Assembly (NCBI GenBank): GCA_026196495.1
Contig: JAPHSY010000032.1
Location: forward strand, 1 to 64,000
Origin: Magnetovibrio sp.
GTDB lineage: Bacteria > Pseudomonadota > Alphaproteobacteria > Rhodospirillales > Magnetovibrionaceae
DNA: 64,000 nucleotides
Direction of reading: 5' to 3'
Of this stretch, positions 38,640-47,230 are shown in pieces (positions within the stretch are counted from its first letter, which is position 1; every line of letters starts with the position of its first letter). Position numbers and translations under genes: made by a program. Below the pieces are notes generated by a model. The model was given only the letters and a program-made list of their open reading frames with translations, had not been told where the DNA came from and ran no database searches.

Positions 38640-39155
38640 TCACTTACCACTACGAACAAATTTAAGGAACGATCCTTCTTTGTAAGCTTCAGAGCTGATA
38701 TAACGCCCAGCAGTCATAAACATAGCTGGATCTTGATACCCGGTAAGCCGCAAGGCTTCAGAGCCATCTTTTCCGAAAAAGACGAACAATGGCGTTGCGC
38801 GGACACGCATTTCACTGCCATATGCCTTTTCCGTTTTGGCTTCCCCCTTGTGGGTTACGACATCCAAATCGCCCTTGATGTTCACCTCAAACAACACAAA
38901 GGTTTCATCAAATTGCGCGGCAACTTTGGGATGGGGGAAAACTCGTTTGTGCATTTTGGCGCAATATGGACAGCCGTTTTGACCAAACATAATAACAACG
39001 TTCTTACCTTCATCGGCGGCGGCCTCAACCTCTTGGGGAACGTTGTAGTCCATTGGTTCAATGATGAAGTCCGCAGCCTCGACCTGGTATGGCAGAACTG
39101 AAACTGCACATACAAACAAAACTGCGGAAACCCTGCGAATAATTGATCTCATCAT
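38640..39155 (-). CDS. Exported thioredoxin-like protein with CPYC site, 171 aa
   Basis: Periplasmic thiol-disulfide protein of the thioredoxin_2/SoxW kind. Signal peptide about 1-28 (VEA before ADF). The redox motif GCPYC has C62 and C65 after VVIMFGQN, and the cis-proline region is VRATPLFVFFGKDG. CPYC is the motif of glutaredoxin-like and SoxW proteins rather than classical thioredoxin (CGPC). The ATG pair at 39155 and 39152 has GAGGGGGA upstream. Together with the neighbouring HMA metallochaperone and CopA it may serve metal or cytochrome thiol handling; this is inference. Confidence 0.82.
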   Translation of the reverse strand: MMRSIIRRVSAVLFVCAVSVLPYQVEAADFIIEPMDYNVPQEVEAAADEGKNVVIMFGQNGCPYCAKMHKRVFPHPKVAAQFDETFVLFEVNIKGDLDVVTHKGEAKTEKAYGSEMRVRATPLFVFFGKDGSEALRLTGYQDPAMFMTAGRYISSEAYKEGSFLKFVRSGK

Positions 39156-39185
39156 GTTCACTTCCCCCTCAGGAATGATTAATCA

Positions 39186-39386
39186 TTAAGCGGCACCAGC
39201 AAATTCAAATCCAGCACCTTCAACAGCTTGTTTCACTGTGGCTTCATCAGCACCATCTACAGAAATGGATTTAGCATCTAAATTGACTTCAACCACAGCC
39301 CCAGGCGCCGCATCTTGAATGGCCTTAGTCACAGAGCTTGCACAACCACCACAGCTCATACCAAGTACAGAATATGTATTACTCAT
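39186..39386 (-). CDS. copZ: Heavy-metal-associated (HMA) metallochaperone, CopZ-like, 66 aa
   Basis: Single ferredoxin-fold metal-binding domain with the GMSCGGC motif (C12, C15), the Cu(I) site of Atx1/CopZ proteins, and VEVNLDAKSISVDG in the second half. It would carry copper in the cytoplasm to the ATPase CopA, whose own HMA domains carry GMTCASC. AAGGGA precedes the ATG. The exported thioredoxin-like gene starts 30 nt downstream on the same strand. The name copZ rests on fold and site; other soft metals are possible. Confidence 0.85.
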   Translation of the reverse strand: MSNTYSVLGMSCGGCASSVTKAIQDAAPGAVVEVNLDAKSISVDGADEATVKQAVEGAGFEFAGAA

Positions 39387-39542
39387 CTAGTCCCTTTAAT
39401 CCCTTTCACGGCATTTCTCCGTCCTGTAGAATACTCTTTAGCAGTTCTAGTATAATCGTTCCAGTTATAGCACAATTTGTATTGCAAATAATCACTCAAG
39501 ACTAGGTAGAAGACCTGTCTCAGCTTGGCCAACAGGTGCTCA

Positions 39543-40250
39543 ATGGCTGACATTGCAGGTGTAACCAGTGCTTACATAAACGCTTCTGTACAAACAGTAC
39601 GAAAGCTTTCAAATACGTCTAGGGCAAGCGGGACTTCCATTAATGCCCTACCGGACTCGTTGCGTTCCACCTCACCATCACATCGTGTCGTTGTGTCACC
39701 GGACAAATCCACCGTAGCCATACAAGCATCTGTTTTCATTGGCAAAAACATAATTGGCATGCTCAAGAGCCTAGCCAGCGTTGTGGAAATTGCTTCAACC
39801 TCACTGACCAAAACAACAGCACGTATTACCATCGCAAATGATACCCGTGTCAGTGTTGGGAATATCTCAGCCGATGTGAAACGCACCTTAGCACGTTTGG
39901 AAGAACTGGTCGAAAATGCAGCCGTCGGGTCAGGTAATCTTATTTCAAGTTCTTCACGCGACCTGACCCTTAAAACAACAAAATACGGGGGTGAGGTTAA
40001 TATCTCCCCTCAAGCTTTGGACTTAAAAGGCCTAAACCTGGAAAACATCAATCTCCACACGGCCGAAGGTATTCAAGACGCCATTGCACGGTTCAATTTT
40101 GCCATCACGATAGCTGAACAACGGGTACGTGGACTTGAGCAATTGGATAGTGCACTCAACGGAACCGGTGCAATCTCCAATGCACTGAGTGCCTTGGGGG
40201 CTACCGGCCAAAGCGAGCTACGCGGTGTTTTGATTAATCAGTATGCTTAA
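39543..40250 (+). CDS. Flagellin-related protein of unknown function, 235 aa
   Basis: Starts MADIAGVTSAYINASVQTVRKL without a signal peptide and is rich in S, T, A, I and V. The last 75 residues (QALDLKGLNLENINLHT, AEGIQDAIARFNFAITIAEQ, RVRGLEQLDSAL) follow the pattern of the C-terminal helix of flagellins, where LDI-ST-AA-AI-IDxAI-V-RA-LGAxQNR is typical. It lacks the conserved N-terminal flagellin helix, so it is not a normal filament protein. AGGTG lies just before the ATG. It stands alone in its direction between the HMA cluster and a convergent gene. Confidence 0.55.
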   Translation: MADIAGVTSAYINASVQTVRKLSNTSRASGTSINALPDSLRSTSPSHRVVVSPDKSTVAIQASVFIGKNIIGMLKSLASVVEIASTSLTKTTARITIANDTRVSVGNISADVKRTLARLEELVENAAVGSGNLISSSSRDLTLKTTKYGGEVNISPQALDLKGLNLENINLHTAEGIQDAIARFNFAITIAEQRVRGLEQLDSALNGTGAISNALSALGATGQSELRGVLINQYA

Positions 40251-40253
40251 AAC

Positions 40254-41546
40254 TTAGCCTTTAAGCTTCAAGTTATTGAGGTATAAGCGCTTCTTCATCA
40301 AAGTTGAAATCGGCACAATGGAAAACCCACGACTGCGGGCGTCTTCAATCCAGGTTTTCAGCACCTTAATAGTAGCATCACGGGGATGCCCAATTGCAAT
40401 AGCATGGCCATATTTTTGGGCAATGCGTTCGGTTTCATAAAGTTGGGCTAAGACCTTTTCGGGAATGTTTTCATTATCCAAAAAGACGTTGCGTTCCAAA
40501 ACCGGCAACCCCACTTCACGCGCAATTCTGCGTCCCACAGTTCGGCTGGATGTACGGCTGTCTAAGAAAAACAGTCCCTTTTTCTTAATTTCTTCCATCA
40601 CCACACGCATACCGCGCTCATCTTCAGTAAAACGGCTACCCATGTGATTGTTCACCGCGACAAAGCCTTCAAAACGGTTCATGCCCCAATTTGCCAAAGA
40701 ACGGATTTCTGCAGTCGGCATGGCCGTCAGCAATACATTCGCACCCGCATCAATGGTTGAACTGGAAGGCTCCATGGACATATGCAACATCAACTCATGC
40801 CCTTTTGACCGTGCCGCACGGGTTTGTTCAGGCAAGTCATCAGCATAGGTCATAAACGACAAGGTTAAAGGTGCTGTAACCTCTTCCCACATAGCCTTAG
40901 ATCGTCTGCGGTCCACACCCATATCGTCAATGACGATAGAAATTTGCGGCTTGCCCTTAGGCGGTGCATAGGCAATCGCATTTTTCAGCCACAACGGCTT
41001 TCCCCCTTGCCAAGCAACCTCATAGTTCTCAACCTCAACAACAGGTTTAGGAGCAATTTCTGGCTCTGGGGCAACCTCAGTTGCAGGTTCAGGTGCAGCA
41101 GGTTCCGGTGGGGTGTAGACTTCTTCTAAAACCTTTTCCTCGTAGGCTGTTTTGACAGTTTTTTCTGCATCATCTTCCGACAAAATCACGCCACGCAGGC
41201 TATGTGTTTGTTGGATCACGACGTTTTTTGTTGGACGTTGGTGAGCTGTTTCAACCCCTCCCCCAAACAAAGACTGCGCGCCCCAATACCCCGCACCAAC
41301 CGCAACAGCCAAAACCACGACACCTGCAAGAGCCGGGAGGACATGTAAATCCAGATCAAGTTTAGGAACGTGAAATTGTTTATCCAGGGCCGCACGCACA
41401 TATTTACGCAATCCAGCAGGCAACCAACCCAAACTGCCACCCAAACGCCCGTGTGTCCTGCGCGCCTGGTGTTTGGCGGCAAGACGTTTGGCCTGGGCAT
41501 GCGCAGACTTCGCTTGCGGTTTACCTTTGTGGGTTTTGCGGGCCAC
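40254..41546 (-). CDS. Divergent polysaccharide deacetylase family protein, 430 aa (GTG start)
   Basis: Inner-membrane-anchored periplasmic protein of the YibQ type (PF04748). A basic N-terminus (KTHKGKPQAKSAHAQAKR) precedes one helix (about 68-92) and a P/E/V-rich linker (about 140-175). The deacetylase-like domain includes ISIVIDDMGVDRRRSK, HELMLHMSMEP, NNHMGSRFTEDERGM, FLDSRTSSRT and AIAIGHPRDATIKVL. It keeps the metal-site Asp and His residues of the family. The start is GTG at 41546. Substrate unknown. It is convergent with the flagellin-like gene, 3 nt apart. Confidence 0.88.
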   Translation of the reverse strand: MARKTHKGKPQAKSAHAQAKRLAAKHQARRTHGRLGGSLGWLPAGLRKYVRAALDKQFHVPKLDLDLHVLPALAGVVVLAVAVGAGYWGAQSLFGGGVETAHQRPTKNVVIQQTHSLRGVILSEDDAEKTVKTAYEEKVLEEVYTPPEPAAPEPATEVAPEPEIAPKPVVEVENYEVAWQGGKPLWLKNAIAYAPPKGKPQISIVIDDMGVDRRRSKAMWEEVTAPLTLSFMTYADDLPEQTRAARSKGHELMLHMSMEPSSSTIDAGANVLLTAMPTAEIRSLANWGMNRFEGFVAVNNHMGSRFTEDERGMRVVMEEIKKKGLFFLDSRTSSRTVGRRIAREVGLPVLERNVFLDNENIPEKVLAQLYETERIAQKYGHAIAIGHPRDATIKVLKTWIEDARSRGFSIVPISTLMKKRLYLNNLKLKG

Positions 41547-41653
41547 TCGACATATCCGTGTTCAAAGAATCAGTCGGCTAGGTTCCTACGCAAGGGCTTT
41601 ACAGTCAATGAACGCTACGGCGTTATCCACAGCAATCTTGCTAGAAATCAGGT

Positions 41654-44056
41654 TTACTCGCCCAACTTCCAACGTTTTAGCAACAATGAGTTGGTCACAA
41701 CTGAGACAGAACTCATTGCCATGGCAGCCCCCGCAATTGCCGGGCTCAAAAAACCACTGGCTGCCAATGGTAGCGCAATGATGTTGTAAATGAATGCCCA
41801 GAATAGGTTTTGGCGAATTTTGCGCAATGTGGCTTGCGATACTTTCAATGCACCTGCCACCAATTCAGGCGCACCCCGCATCAACGTGATGGTTGCCGTG
41901 TGCATAGCGACATCGCTGCCCGTGCCCATAGCGATCCCAATATCAGCCTGCGCAAGTGCTGGTGCATCATTGACGCCATCACCAACCATGGCGACCTTAT
42001 GTCCGACAGATTGCAAACGTTTGACCTCATCAGCCTTACCGTCAGGAAGAACCTCAGCCATCACATTATAGACACCAAGTTTTTCCGCCATTACCTCAGC
42101 AGAACGACGATTGTCACCCGTCAACATCCAAGTGTTCAAACCCATGGCTTCCAGTTCTGCAACCGCAGCTTGAGCCGTAGGTTTTGGTTTGTCTCCAACA
42201 GCAATAGAGCCCAGCATACCTTTGCCAACCTCAACCACCCAAACAACCGTATTGCCTCGCCGTTCCAAACCTTGGGACGCATCCTCCAAGGCCACATCGT
42301 TAAGGCCAACTTCAGCCATGAGTGCGCGGTTGCCGATATAAATATGGCGCCCTTCAACAACACCTTCGACACCTTTGCCAGGATGCGATTTGAAAGCCTC
42401 AACCGGAGACAGCTTGGTTTCAACGCTTCTTAACACAGCCTGTGCGATGGGGTGTTCGCTACCATGTTGTACACTGGCGACCAAGTTTAAGAAGGCTGCT
42501 TCATCACCACCCATCGGATGAACCGATTTCACCTTCAATTGGCCCTCGGTCAAAGTCCCGGTTTTATCAAACACCACGGCACTGATGCCCTGGGCTTGTT
42601 CCATCGCGGCAGCATCCTTGATCAAGATGCCATGCTTTGCCGCAACCCCTGTGCCAACCATAATGGCCGTCGGAGTTGCCAATCCCAAAGCGCATGGGCA
42701 CGCAATCACCAACACCGTTACGGCATTGATCATACCCACTTCCCAGCCAGCACCAACCAGCACCCATCCCCCCCATGTTGCCAGTGCAATTAGGATCACG
42801 ACTGGCACAAAAATAGCAGCAATATTATCTACTAGCTTTTGAACTGGGGCCTTAGAAGATTGAGCGTTTTGAACGCTTTGTATGATTTCGGCCAATGTTG
42901 AGGCTTCACCGACACGCGTAGCTCTCACACGCACCATTCCATCACCATTAATAGCCCCGCCGATGACGTCATCACCGACAGCTTTGGCAACGGGAAGACT
43001 TTCACCCGTAATTAGGCTTTCGTTCATATCGGTTTCGCCTTGGATGACTTCACCATCCACTGGAACACGTTCACCGGGACGAATGACAACGACATCACCG
43101 GTTTTTACGGCGCTCGCGGGGATTTCGACTTCTTCGCCATCCTCAGAAATCACCCGAGCGGTATCGGGACGGAGCTTCATCAAGGCACGAATGGCCCCCG
43201 TCGTTCCACGTTTGGCCCTGCTTTCCAAGAAACGACCAAATAAGATCAAAGTTATAACCGTTGCCGCACCTTCAAAATACAAATGGCCTTCCAAACCCTG
43301 AATTACCCGCGTGGCACTGAGTCCCCAGGCAGCTGTTGTGCCCAAAACCACCAACAAGTCCATATTGCCGCTTCCGGCCCGCACAGCTTTAAACGCCGGA
43401 ACATAAAACCGCAGCCCAGCCCCAAATTGCACGGCAGTGGCAAGAATCAGTTGTGACATTCGGCTTAGGGTCCAGTCAAAACCCATCATGCCCGCGATCA
43501 TGTCAGCCCAAAGCGGTATGGTCAGTGCGGCAGCAAAGGCTAAATTCACAAAGTCCTTTTGCAGACGTTGTTGATCCTTTTTGGCATCTTCTGCCCCAAA
43601 GGCCTCCACATCTTCAATAATGGTGGCTTCGAAGCCAGCTTTTTGAATTGCACGCACCACAGATGCCGGACGGGCATGGGTCAGGACTACACGTGCTGTC
43701 TCATCCGCCAGATTGACGCTGGCATCCGACACACCGGGCAAAATATCCAGTTGCTTTTCAATACGTGCGGAACAAGACGCACAGGTCATCCCTTCTATGG
43801 ACAACTCAACAATGCGTTCAGGAACGATAAATCCTGTTTTTTCAATAGATTCTTTAATGTCACGGGCACGAATTTGTCCTGGATCAAAATGAACGTCTGC
43901 TGTTTCCAACGTCAAATTGACAGAAGCGTCCAGAACGCCTTCCAATTTCTTAAGTTGGCGCTCAATACGGGACGAACATGACGCACAGGTCATGCCTTCT
44001 ACAGGCAGAGATATATGTTTTGTTTCAAGAGCAGTGTGCAAGGCTTCATCAGGCAT
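41654..44056 (-). CDS. copA: Copper-exporting P1B-type ATPase, 800 aa
   Basis: Inner-membrane Cu(I) pump that moves copper out of the cytoplasm. Two N-terminal HMA domains have C24/C27 and C92/C95 (GMTCASC). Eight predicted helices, actuator TGES at 350-353, ion-site CPC at 453-455, phosphorylation D497 in DKTGTLTEG, and GDGVNDAPALAQADIG near 700. The CPC and closing NxxxxMSS pattern mark the Cu+ group. AGGT is 8 nt before the ATG at 44056. The upstream promoter has a 19-bp spacer, consistent with a MerR-type activator such as CueR; no cueR gene is within the window. Confidence 0.96.
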   Translation of the reverse strand: MPDEALHTALETKHISLPVEGMTCASCSSRIERQLKKLEGVLDASVNLTLETADVHFDPGQIRARDIKESIEKTGFIVPERIVELSIEGMTCASCSARIEKQLDILPGVSDASVNLADETARVVLTHARPASVVRAIQKAGFEATIIEDVEAFGAEDAKKDQQRLQKDFVNLAFAAALTIPLWADMIAGMMGFDWTLSRMSQLILATAVQFGAGLRFYVPAFKAVRAGSGNMDLLVVLGTTAAWGLSATRVIQGLEGHLYFEGAATVITLILFGRFLESRAKRGTTGAIRALMKLRPDTARVISEDGEEVEIPASAVKTGDVVVIRPGERVPVDGEVIQGETDMNESLITGESLPVAKAVGDDVIGGAINGDGMVRVRATRVGEASTLAEIIQSVQNAQSSKAPVQKLVDNIAAIFVPVVILIALATWGGWVLVGAGWEVGMINAVTVLVIACPCALGLATPTAIMVGTGVAAKHGILIKDAAAMEQAQGISAVVFDKTGTLTEGQLKVKSVHPMGGDEAAFLNLVASVQHGSEHPIAQAVLRSVETKLSPVEAFKSHPGKGVEGVVEGRHIYIGNRALMAEVGLNDVALEDASQGLERRGNTVVWVVEVGKGMLGSIAVGDKPKPTAQAAVAELEAMGLNTWMLTGDNRRSAEVMAEKLGVYNVMAEVLPDGKADEVKRLQSVGHKVAMVGDGVNDAPALAQADIGIAMGTGSDVAMHTATITLMRGAPELVAGALKVSQATLRKIRQNLFWAFIYNIIALPLAASGFLSPAIAGAAMAMSSVSVVTNSLLLKRWKLGE

Positions 44057-44103
44057 CAGAGTGACCTAGCTTTATGAGTGATTTTTATATTTTAGGTTAT
44101 CAT

Positions 44104-44134
44104 AATATACATCATCTCTATGTACGAGGGTCAA
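44104..44134 (-). promoter_or_regulatory. Candidate MerR/CueR-type promoter of copA (19-bp spacer)
   Basis: Minus-strand TTGACC (44134-44129), exactly 19 bp, then TATATT (44109-44104). A 19-bp spacer is the mark of MerR-family promoters. The spacer holds an imperfect dyad (CTC-N7-GAG core). The start would be near 44096, 40 nt before copA. Confidence 0.5.
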
Positions 44135-44199
44135 GAAATTCGCACTTTAATTCTTTTCCCAAAAACAAGTGAATTTCATTGATAGCTGCACTTGACGGT

Positions 44200-44277
44200 A
44201 TGGGGACCCAGCGGGCATTCTCTGCACTCTGGATTTTCTGGTGGCACAGGCTCTTCTTGTGCCCTTTAAGGCTTTGA
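44200..44277 (+). CDS. Possible Trp-codon leader peptide before trpG, 25 aa
   Basis: A 25-codon ORF starting at ATG 44200 encodes the run LWIFWW (W11, W14, W15), three Trp codons within five, and its TGA ends one nt before the trpG ATG (44279). An RNA hairpin (arms 44243-44248 and 44259-44264) begins on the last Trp codon. An alternative pairing (44213-44217 with 44260-44264) excludes it. The trpG Shine-Dalgarno AAGG (44268-44271) lies just after the hairpin. The ORF has only a weak ribosome site, and no poly-T terminator follows. A promoter-like TTGACG at 44192 would conflict. Tentative. Confidence 0.35.
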   Translation: MGTQRAFSALWIFWWHRLFLCPLRL

Positions 44278-44278
44278 A

Positions 44279-44863
44279 ATGTTTCTGTTAATCGATAATT
44301 ACGACAGCTTTACCTACAACTTGCTCCACTTCCTTGGTGAATTGGGTGCTGAAGTTGAGGTTCAGCGCAACGACGCCATCACCGCCGATCAGGCCGTAAA
44401 CGGCGGTTATGACGGCATTGTTTTGTCACCAGGACCGTGTGATCCGAACCAAGCCGGGATTTGCTTGGATGTGGTCGCAAAGGCCCCCGACACCCTGCCT
44501 ATCTTTGGCGTGTGTTTGGGCCACCAAACCATCGGCCAGCACTTTGGCGGCAAAGTGGTGCGTTCGCCCAAACCGATGCATGGCAAAATCTCAGAAATCA
44601 CCCACACCGACAAAGGTGTGTTCCAAGGCCTGCCCTCCCCACTGACCTGCACGCGCTATCATTCACTGATGGTGGATAAAGATGGCCTGCCCGATTGCTT
44701 GGAAATTACCGCAGAAAGTGCGGACGGCGTTATTCAAGGTCTGATGCACAAAACCCGCCCCATTTATGGCGTGCAGTTCCACCCCGAAAGCATCGCGTCG
44801 GAACACGGCCACGACATTCTCAAAAACTTTATTGATATCTCTAAGACCCGGAAGGCTGCGTAA
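44279..44863 (+). CDS. trpG: Anthranilate synthase component II (glutamine amidotransferase), 194 aa
   Basis: Releases ammonia from glutamine for TrpE. Class I amidotransferase with oxyanion loop LSPGPCDP, nucleophile C79 in FGVCLGHQTIGQ and the His-Glu pair in VQFHPESI near 168-172. Length is typical. It is the first gene of trpG-trpD-trpC-moaC-moeA-GNAT, with gaps of 3, -1, 3 and 25 nt between genes, clearly one operon. Its trpE partner is 6.8 kb away behind a terminator. Confidence 0.97.
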   Translation: MFLLIDNYDSFTYNLLHFLGELGAEVEVQRNDAITADQAVNGGYDGIVLSPGPCDPNQAGICLDVVAKAPDTLPIFGVCLGHQTIGQHFGGKVVRSPKPMHGKISEITHTDKGVFQGLPSPLTCTRYHSLMVDKDGLPDCLEITAESADGVIQGLMHKTRPIYGVQFHPESIASEHGHDILKNFIDISKTRKAA

Positions 44864-44866
44864 CCC

Positions 44867-45928
44867 ATGAACGACACGCCCACAGCCCTGAAACCGATCC
44901 TCAACATCGTCGCAGATGGCAATGCACTTACCGCTGCACAAGCTGAAGAAGCATTCAACATCATCATGTCCGGCGATGCCACCACTGCCCAAATCGCTGG
45001 CTTTTTGATGGCTTTGCGGGTCCGCGGCGAAACGGTTGATGAAATCACCGCTGCTGTCAAAACTATGCGTGCCAAGATGACCACGGTGGATGCCCCCCAC
45101 AATGCCATCGACATTGTCGGCACAGGCGGCGATGGTTCCGGGACATACAACATTTCAACGGGTGCTGCGTTATTGACTGCTGCCTGCGGGGTTCCCATTG
45201 CCAAGCACGGCAACCGTGCCCTGTCTTCCAAATCCGGCACTGCCGATGTGCTGAGCTCCCTGGGCGTAAACCTGGAATGTGACATGGACTTGGTGAAGCA
45301 ATCCATCTGGGAAGCCAATATCGGCTTCTTGCTGGCCCCGCGTCACCATGCCGCAATGCGCTTTGTGATGCCGGCACGCATCGAAATGGGTGTGCGTACG
45401 ATCTTTAACTTGCTGGGCCCCCTTTCCAACCCCGCAGGCGTCAAACGCCAACTCACAGGTGCCTTTAGCCGGGATTGGATTGCACCGATGGCGCAAACCC
45501 TGGGCAACCTAGGCACCGAAATGGCGTGGGTCGTTCATGGTAGTGACGGCTTGGATGAAATCACCACCACAGGCCCAACCTACGTCGCACAAATCAAAGA
45601 TGGCCAACTGACAGAATTTGAAATCAACCCCGAAGATGCAGGCCTACCCATTGCCAAGCCAGAAGATTTAAAAGGTGGCACACCGGAAGAAAATGCCGAA
45701 GCCATGCGTGCTATGCTTCAGGGTGAAGCTGGAGCATTCCGCGATTGCGTTATTCTCAACACCGCTGCCGCATTGTTGGTCGCAGGCAAAGCCGAAGACC
45801 TCAAAGACGGTGCCGCGCAAGCCGCAGCCGCTTTGGATGCTGGCAAAGCCGTGAACACTTTGGAAGACTTGATCAACATCACCAACAACACTGGTGATCA
45901 AGCCATGACCGACGAAGTGGGCGGCTAA
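44867..45928 (+). CDS. trpD: Anthranilate phosphoribosyltransferase, 353 aa
   Basis: Attaches phosphoribosyl pyrophosphate to anthranilate, second step of tryptophan synthesis. Conserved segments: IVGTGGDGSGTYNIST (PRPP loop), KHGNRALSSKSGTADVL, RHHAAMRFVMPAR and FNLLGPLSNPA. Length is usual. It begins 3 nt after trpG and its stop overlaps the trpC start by 1 nt, indicating translational coupling. Confidence 0.97.
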   Translation: MNDTPTALKPILNIVADGNALTAAQAEEAFNIIMSGDATTAQIAGFLMALRVRGETVDEITAAVKTMRAKMTTVDAPHNAIDIVGTGGDGSGTYNISTGAALLTAACGVPIAKHGNRALSSKSGTADVLSSLGVNLECDMDLVKQSIWEANIGFLLAPRHHAAMRFVMPARIEMGVRTIFNLLGPLSNPAGVKRQLTGAFSRDWIAPMAQTLGNLGTEMAWVVHGSDGLDEITTTGPTYVAQIKDGQLTEFEINPEDAGLPIAKPEDLKGGTPEENAEAMRAMLQGEAGAFRDCVILNTAAALLVAGKAEDLKDGAAQAAAALDAGKAVNTLEDLINITNNTGDQAMTDEVGG

Positions 45929-46725
45929 TGGCTGATATTCTTGACAAAATTAACGCATACAAACGCGAGCACATCAAAGGCCGCAAGGATGTACGCTCTA
46001 TCGCTGATCTGGAAAACCGAGCACATCAGGCGGAATCTCCACGTGGCTTTATCTCTGCCCTTCAAAAATCCGTTGCAGAAGGCCGCTATGGCCTGATTGC
46101 AGAAGTCAAAAAAGCATCGCCATCCAAAGGATTGATCCGGGCTGATTTCAATCCTGCCCAATTGGCCAAAGCCTATCAACGTGCAGGTGCCAGCTGTATT
46201 TCAGTTCTTACGGATGAAAAGTATTTCCAAGGCTCAGATTCTTATTTGGTCGAAGTCAAAGGCGCCACCAAAATTCCGGTGCTGCGCAAAGACTTCATGC
46301 TCGACCCATATCAAGTGATCGAAGCCCGAGCTTACGGTGCCGATTGTATTTTGCTGATTATGGCATCCCTCAGCGATGACTTGGCCGCAGAACTGGAAGC
46401 CGTCGCAAATGAGTTTGCGATGGATGTCTTGGTCGAAGTTCACAATGCCGAAGAACTAGAGCGTTCTCTCAAGCTCAATACCAAGCTAATCGGCGTTAAC
46501 AATCGCAACCTCAAAACCATGGTCACCGACCTTGCCACCACCGAAGAATTGGCTGCTATGATTCCCAGTGATCGGATGTTGGTTTCTGAGAGCGGGCTCA
46601 ATACACCTGAGGATCTGAAACGAATGTCCAAAGTCGGGGCAAACTGCTTCCTCATCGGGGAAAGCCTGATGCGTCAAGACGACGTTGAGGCCGCCACCCG
46701 CGCTATTTTGACAAAGGAAGACTAG
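45928..46725 (+). CDS. trpC: Indole-3-glycerol phosphate synthase, 265 aa
   Basis: Cyclises carboxyphenylaminodeoxyribulose phosphate to indole-3-glycerol phosphate. TIM-barrel motifs: LIAEVKKASPSKGLI (catalytic Lys), SVLTDEKYFQGS, VLRKDFMLDPYQ (catalytic Lys), LVEVHNAEEL, GVNNRNLKTM and SESGLNTPEDL. Not fused to trpF. Overlaps trpD by one nt. Confidence 0.97.
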   Translation: MADILDKINAYKREHIKGRKDVRSIADLENRAHQAESPRGFISALQKSVAEGRYGLIAEVKKASPSKGLIRADFNPAQLAKAYQRAGASCISVLTDEKYFQGSDSYLVEVKGATKIPVLRKDFMLDPYQVIEARAYGADCILLIMASLSDDLAAELEAVANEFAMDVLVEVHNAEELERSLKLNTKLIGVNNRNLKTMVTDLATTEELAAMIPSDRMLVSESGLNTPEDLKRMSKVGANCFLIGESLMRQDDVEAATRAILTKED

Positions 46726-46728
46726 TCC

Positions 46729-47205
46729 ATGGCTGACTTCACCCATATGGATGCTGAGGGCAACGCCCGCATGGTCGACGTTGGCGAAAAAAGCCACACA
46801 GAACGCACCGCCACCGCCCGTGGTACTGTGCTCATGGCCGCTGAGACCTTAGCCAAAATTGAAGAACGCGGCTTTAAGAAAGGTGACGTTCTTTCGGTGG
46901 CACAACTGGCTGGCATCATGGGGGCCAAGCGCACTCCGGACCTGATCCCGCTGTGTCATCCGTTGATGCTGACCAGTGTAAAAGTCAACCTGATCCCCGA
47001 TGCATCCCGCAACGCCGTGGACATAGAAGCCACATGTAAACTATCCGGTCAAACCGGTGTGGAAATGGAAGCCCTAACTGCCGTTTCCGTAGCTGCACTC
47101 ACAGTCTACGACATGTGCAAAGCCGTGGACAAAGCCATGCACATCACCGACATCCGCTTGGTCCACAAGGCGGGCGGTAAATCTGGCGAATTTAAAGCTG
47201 ATTAA
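46729..47205 (+). CDS. moaC: Cyclic pyranopterin monophosphate synthase, 158 aa
   Basis: Second enzyme of molybdenum cofactor synthesis; it converts 3',8-cyclo-GTP to cPMP. Family signatures are [36 protein letters not shown] and [23 protein letters not shown], which hold the active-site Lys and Asp. Three nt after trpC in the same operon, a trpC-moaC order found in many alphaproteobacteria. Confidence 0.97.
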   Translation: MADFTHMDAEGNARMVDVGEKSHTERTATARGTVLMAAETLAKIEERGFKKGDVLSVAQLAGIMGAKRTPDLIPLCHPLMLTSVKVNLIPDASRNAVDIEATCKLSGQTGVEMEALTAVSVAALTVYDMCKAVDKAMHITDIRLVHKAGGKSGEFKAD

Positions 47206-47230
47206 TTTTAGGCGAACTAAGGCAACAAAC

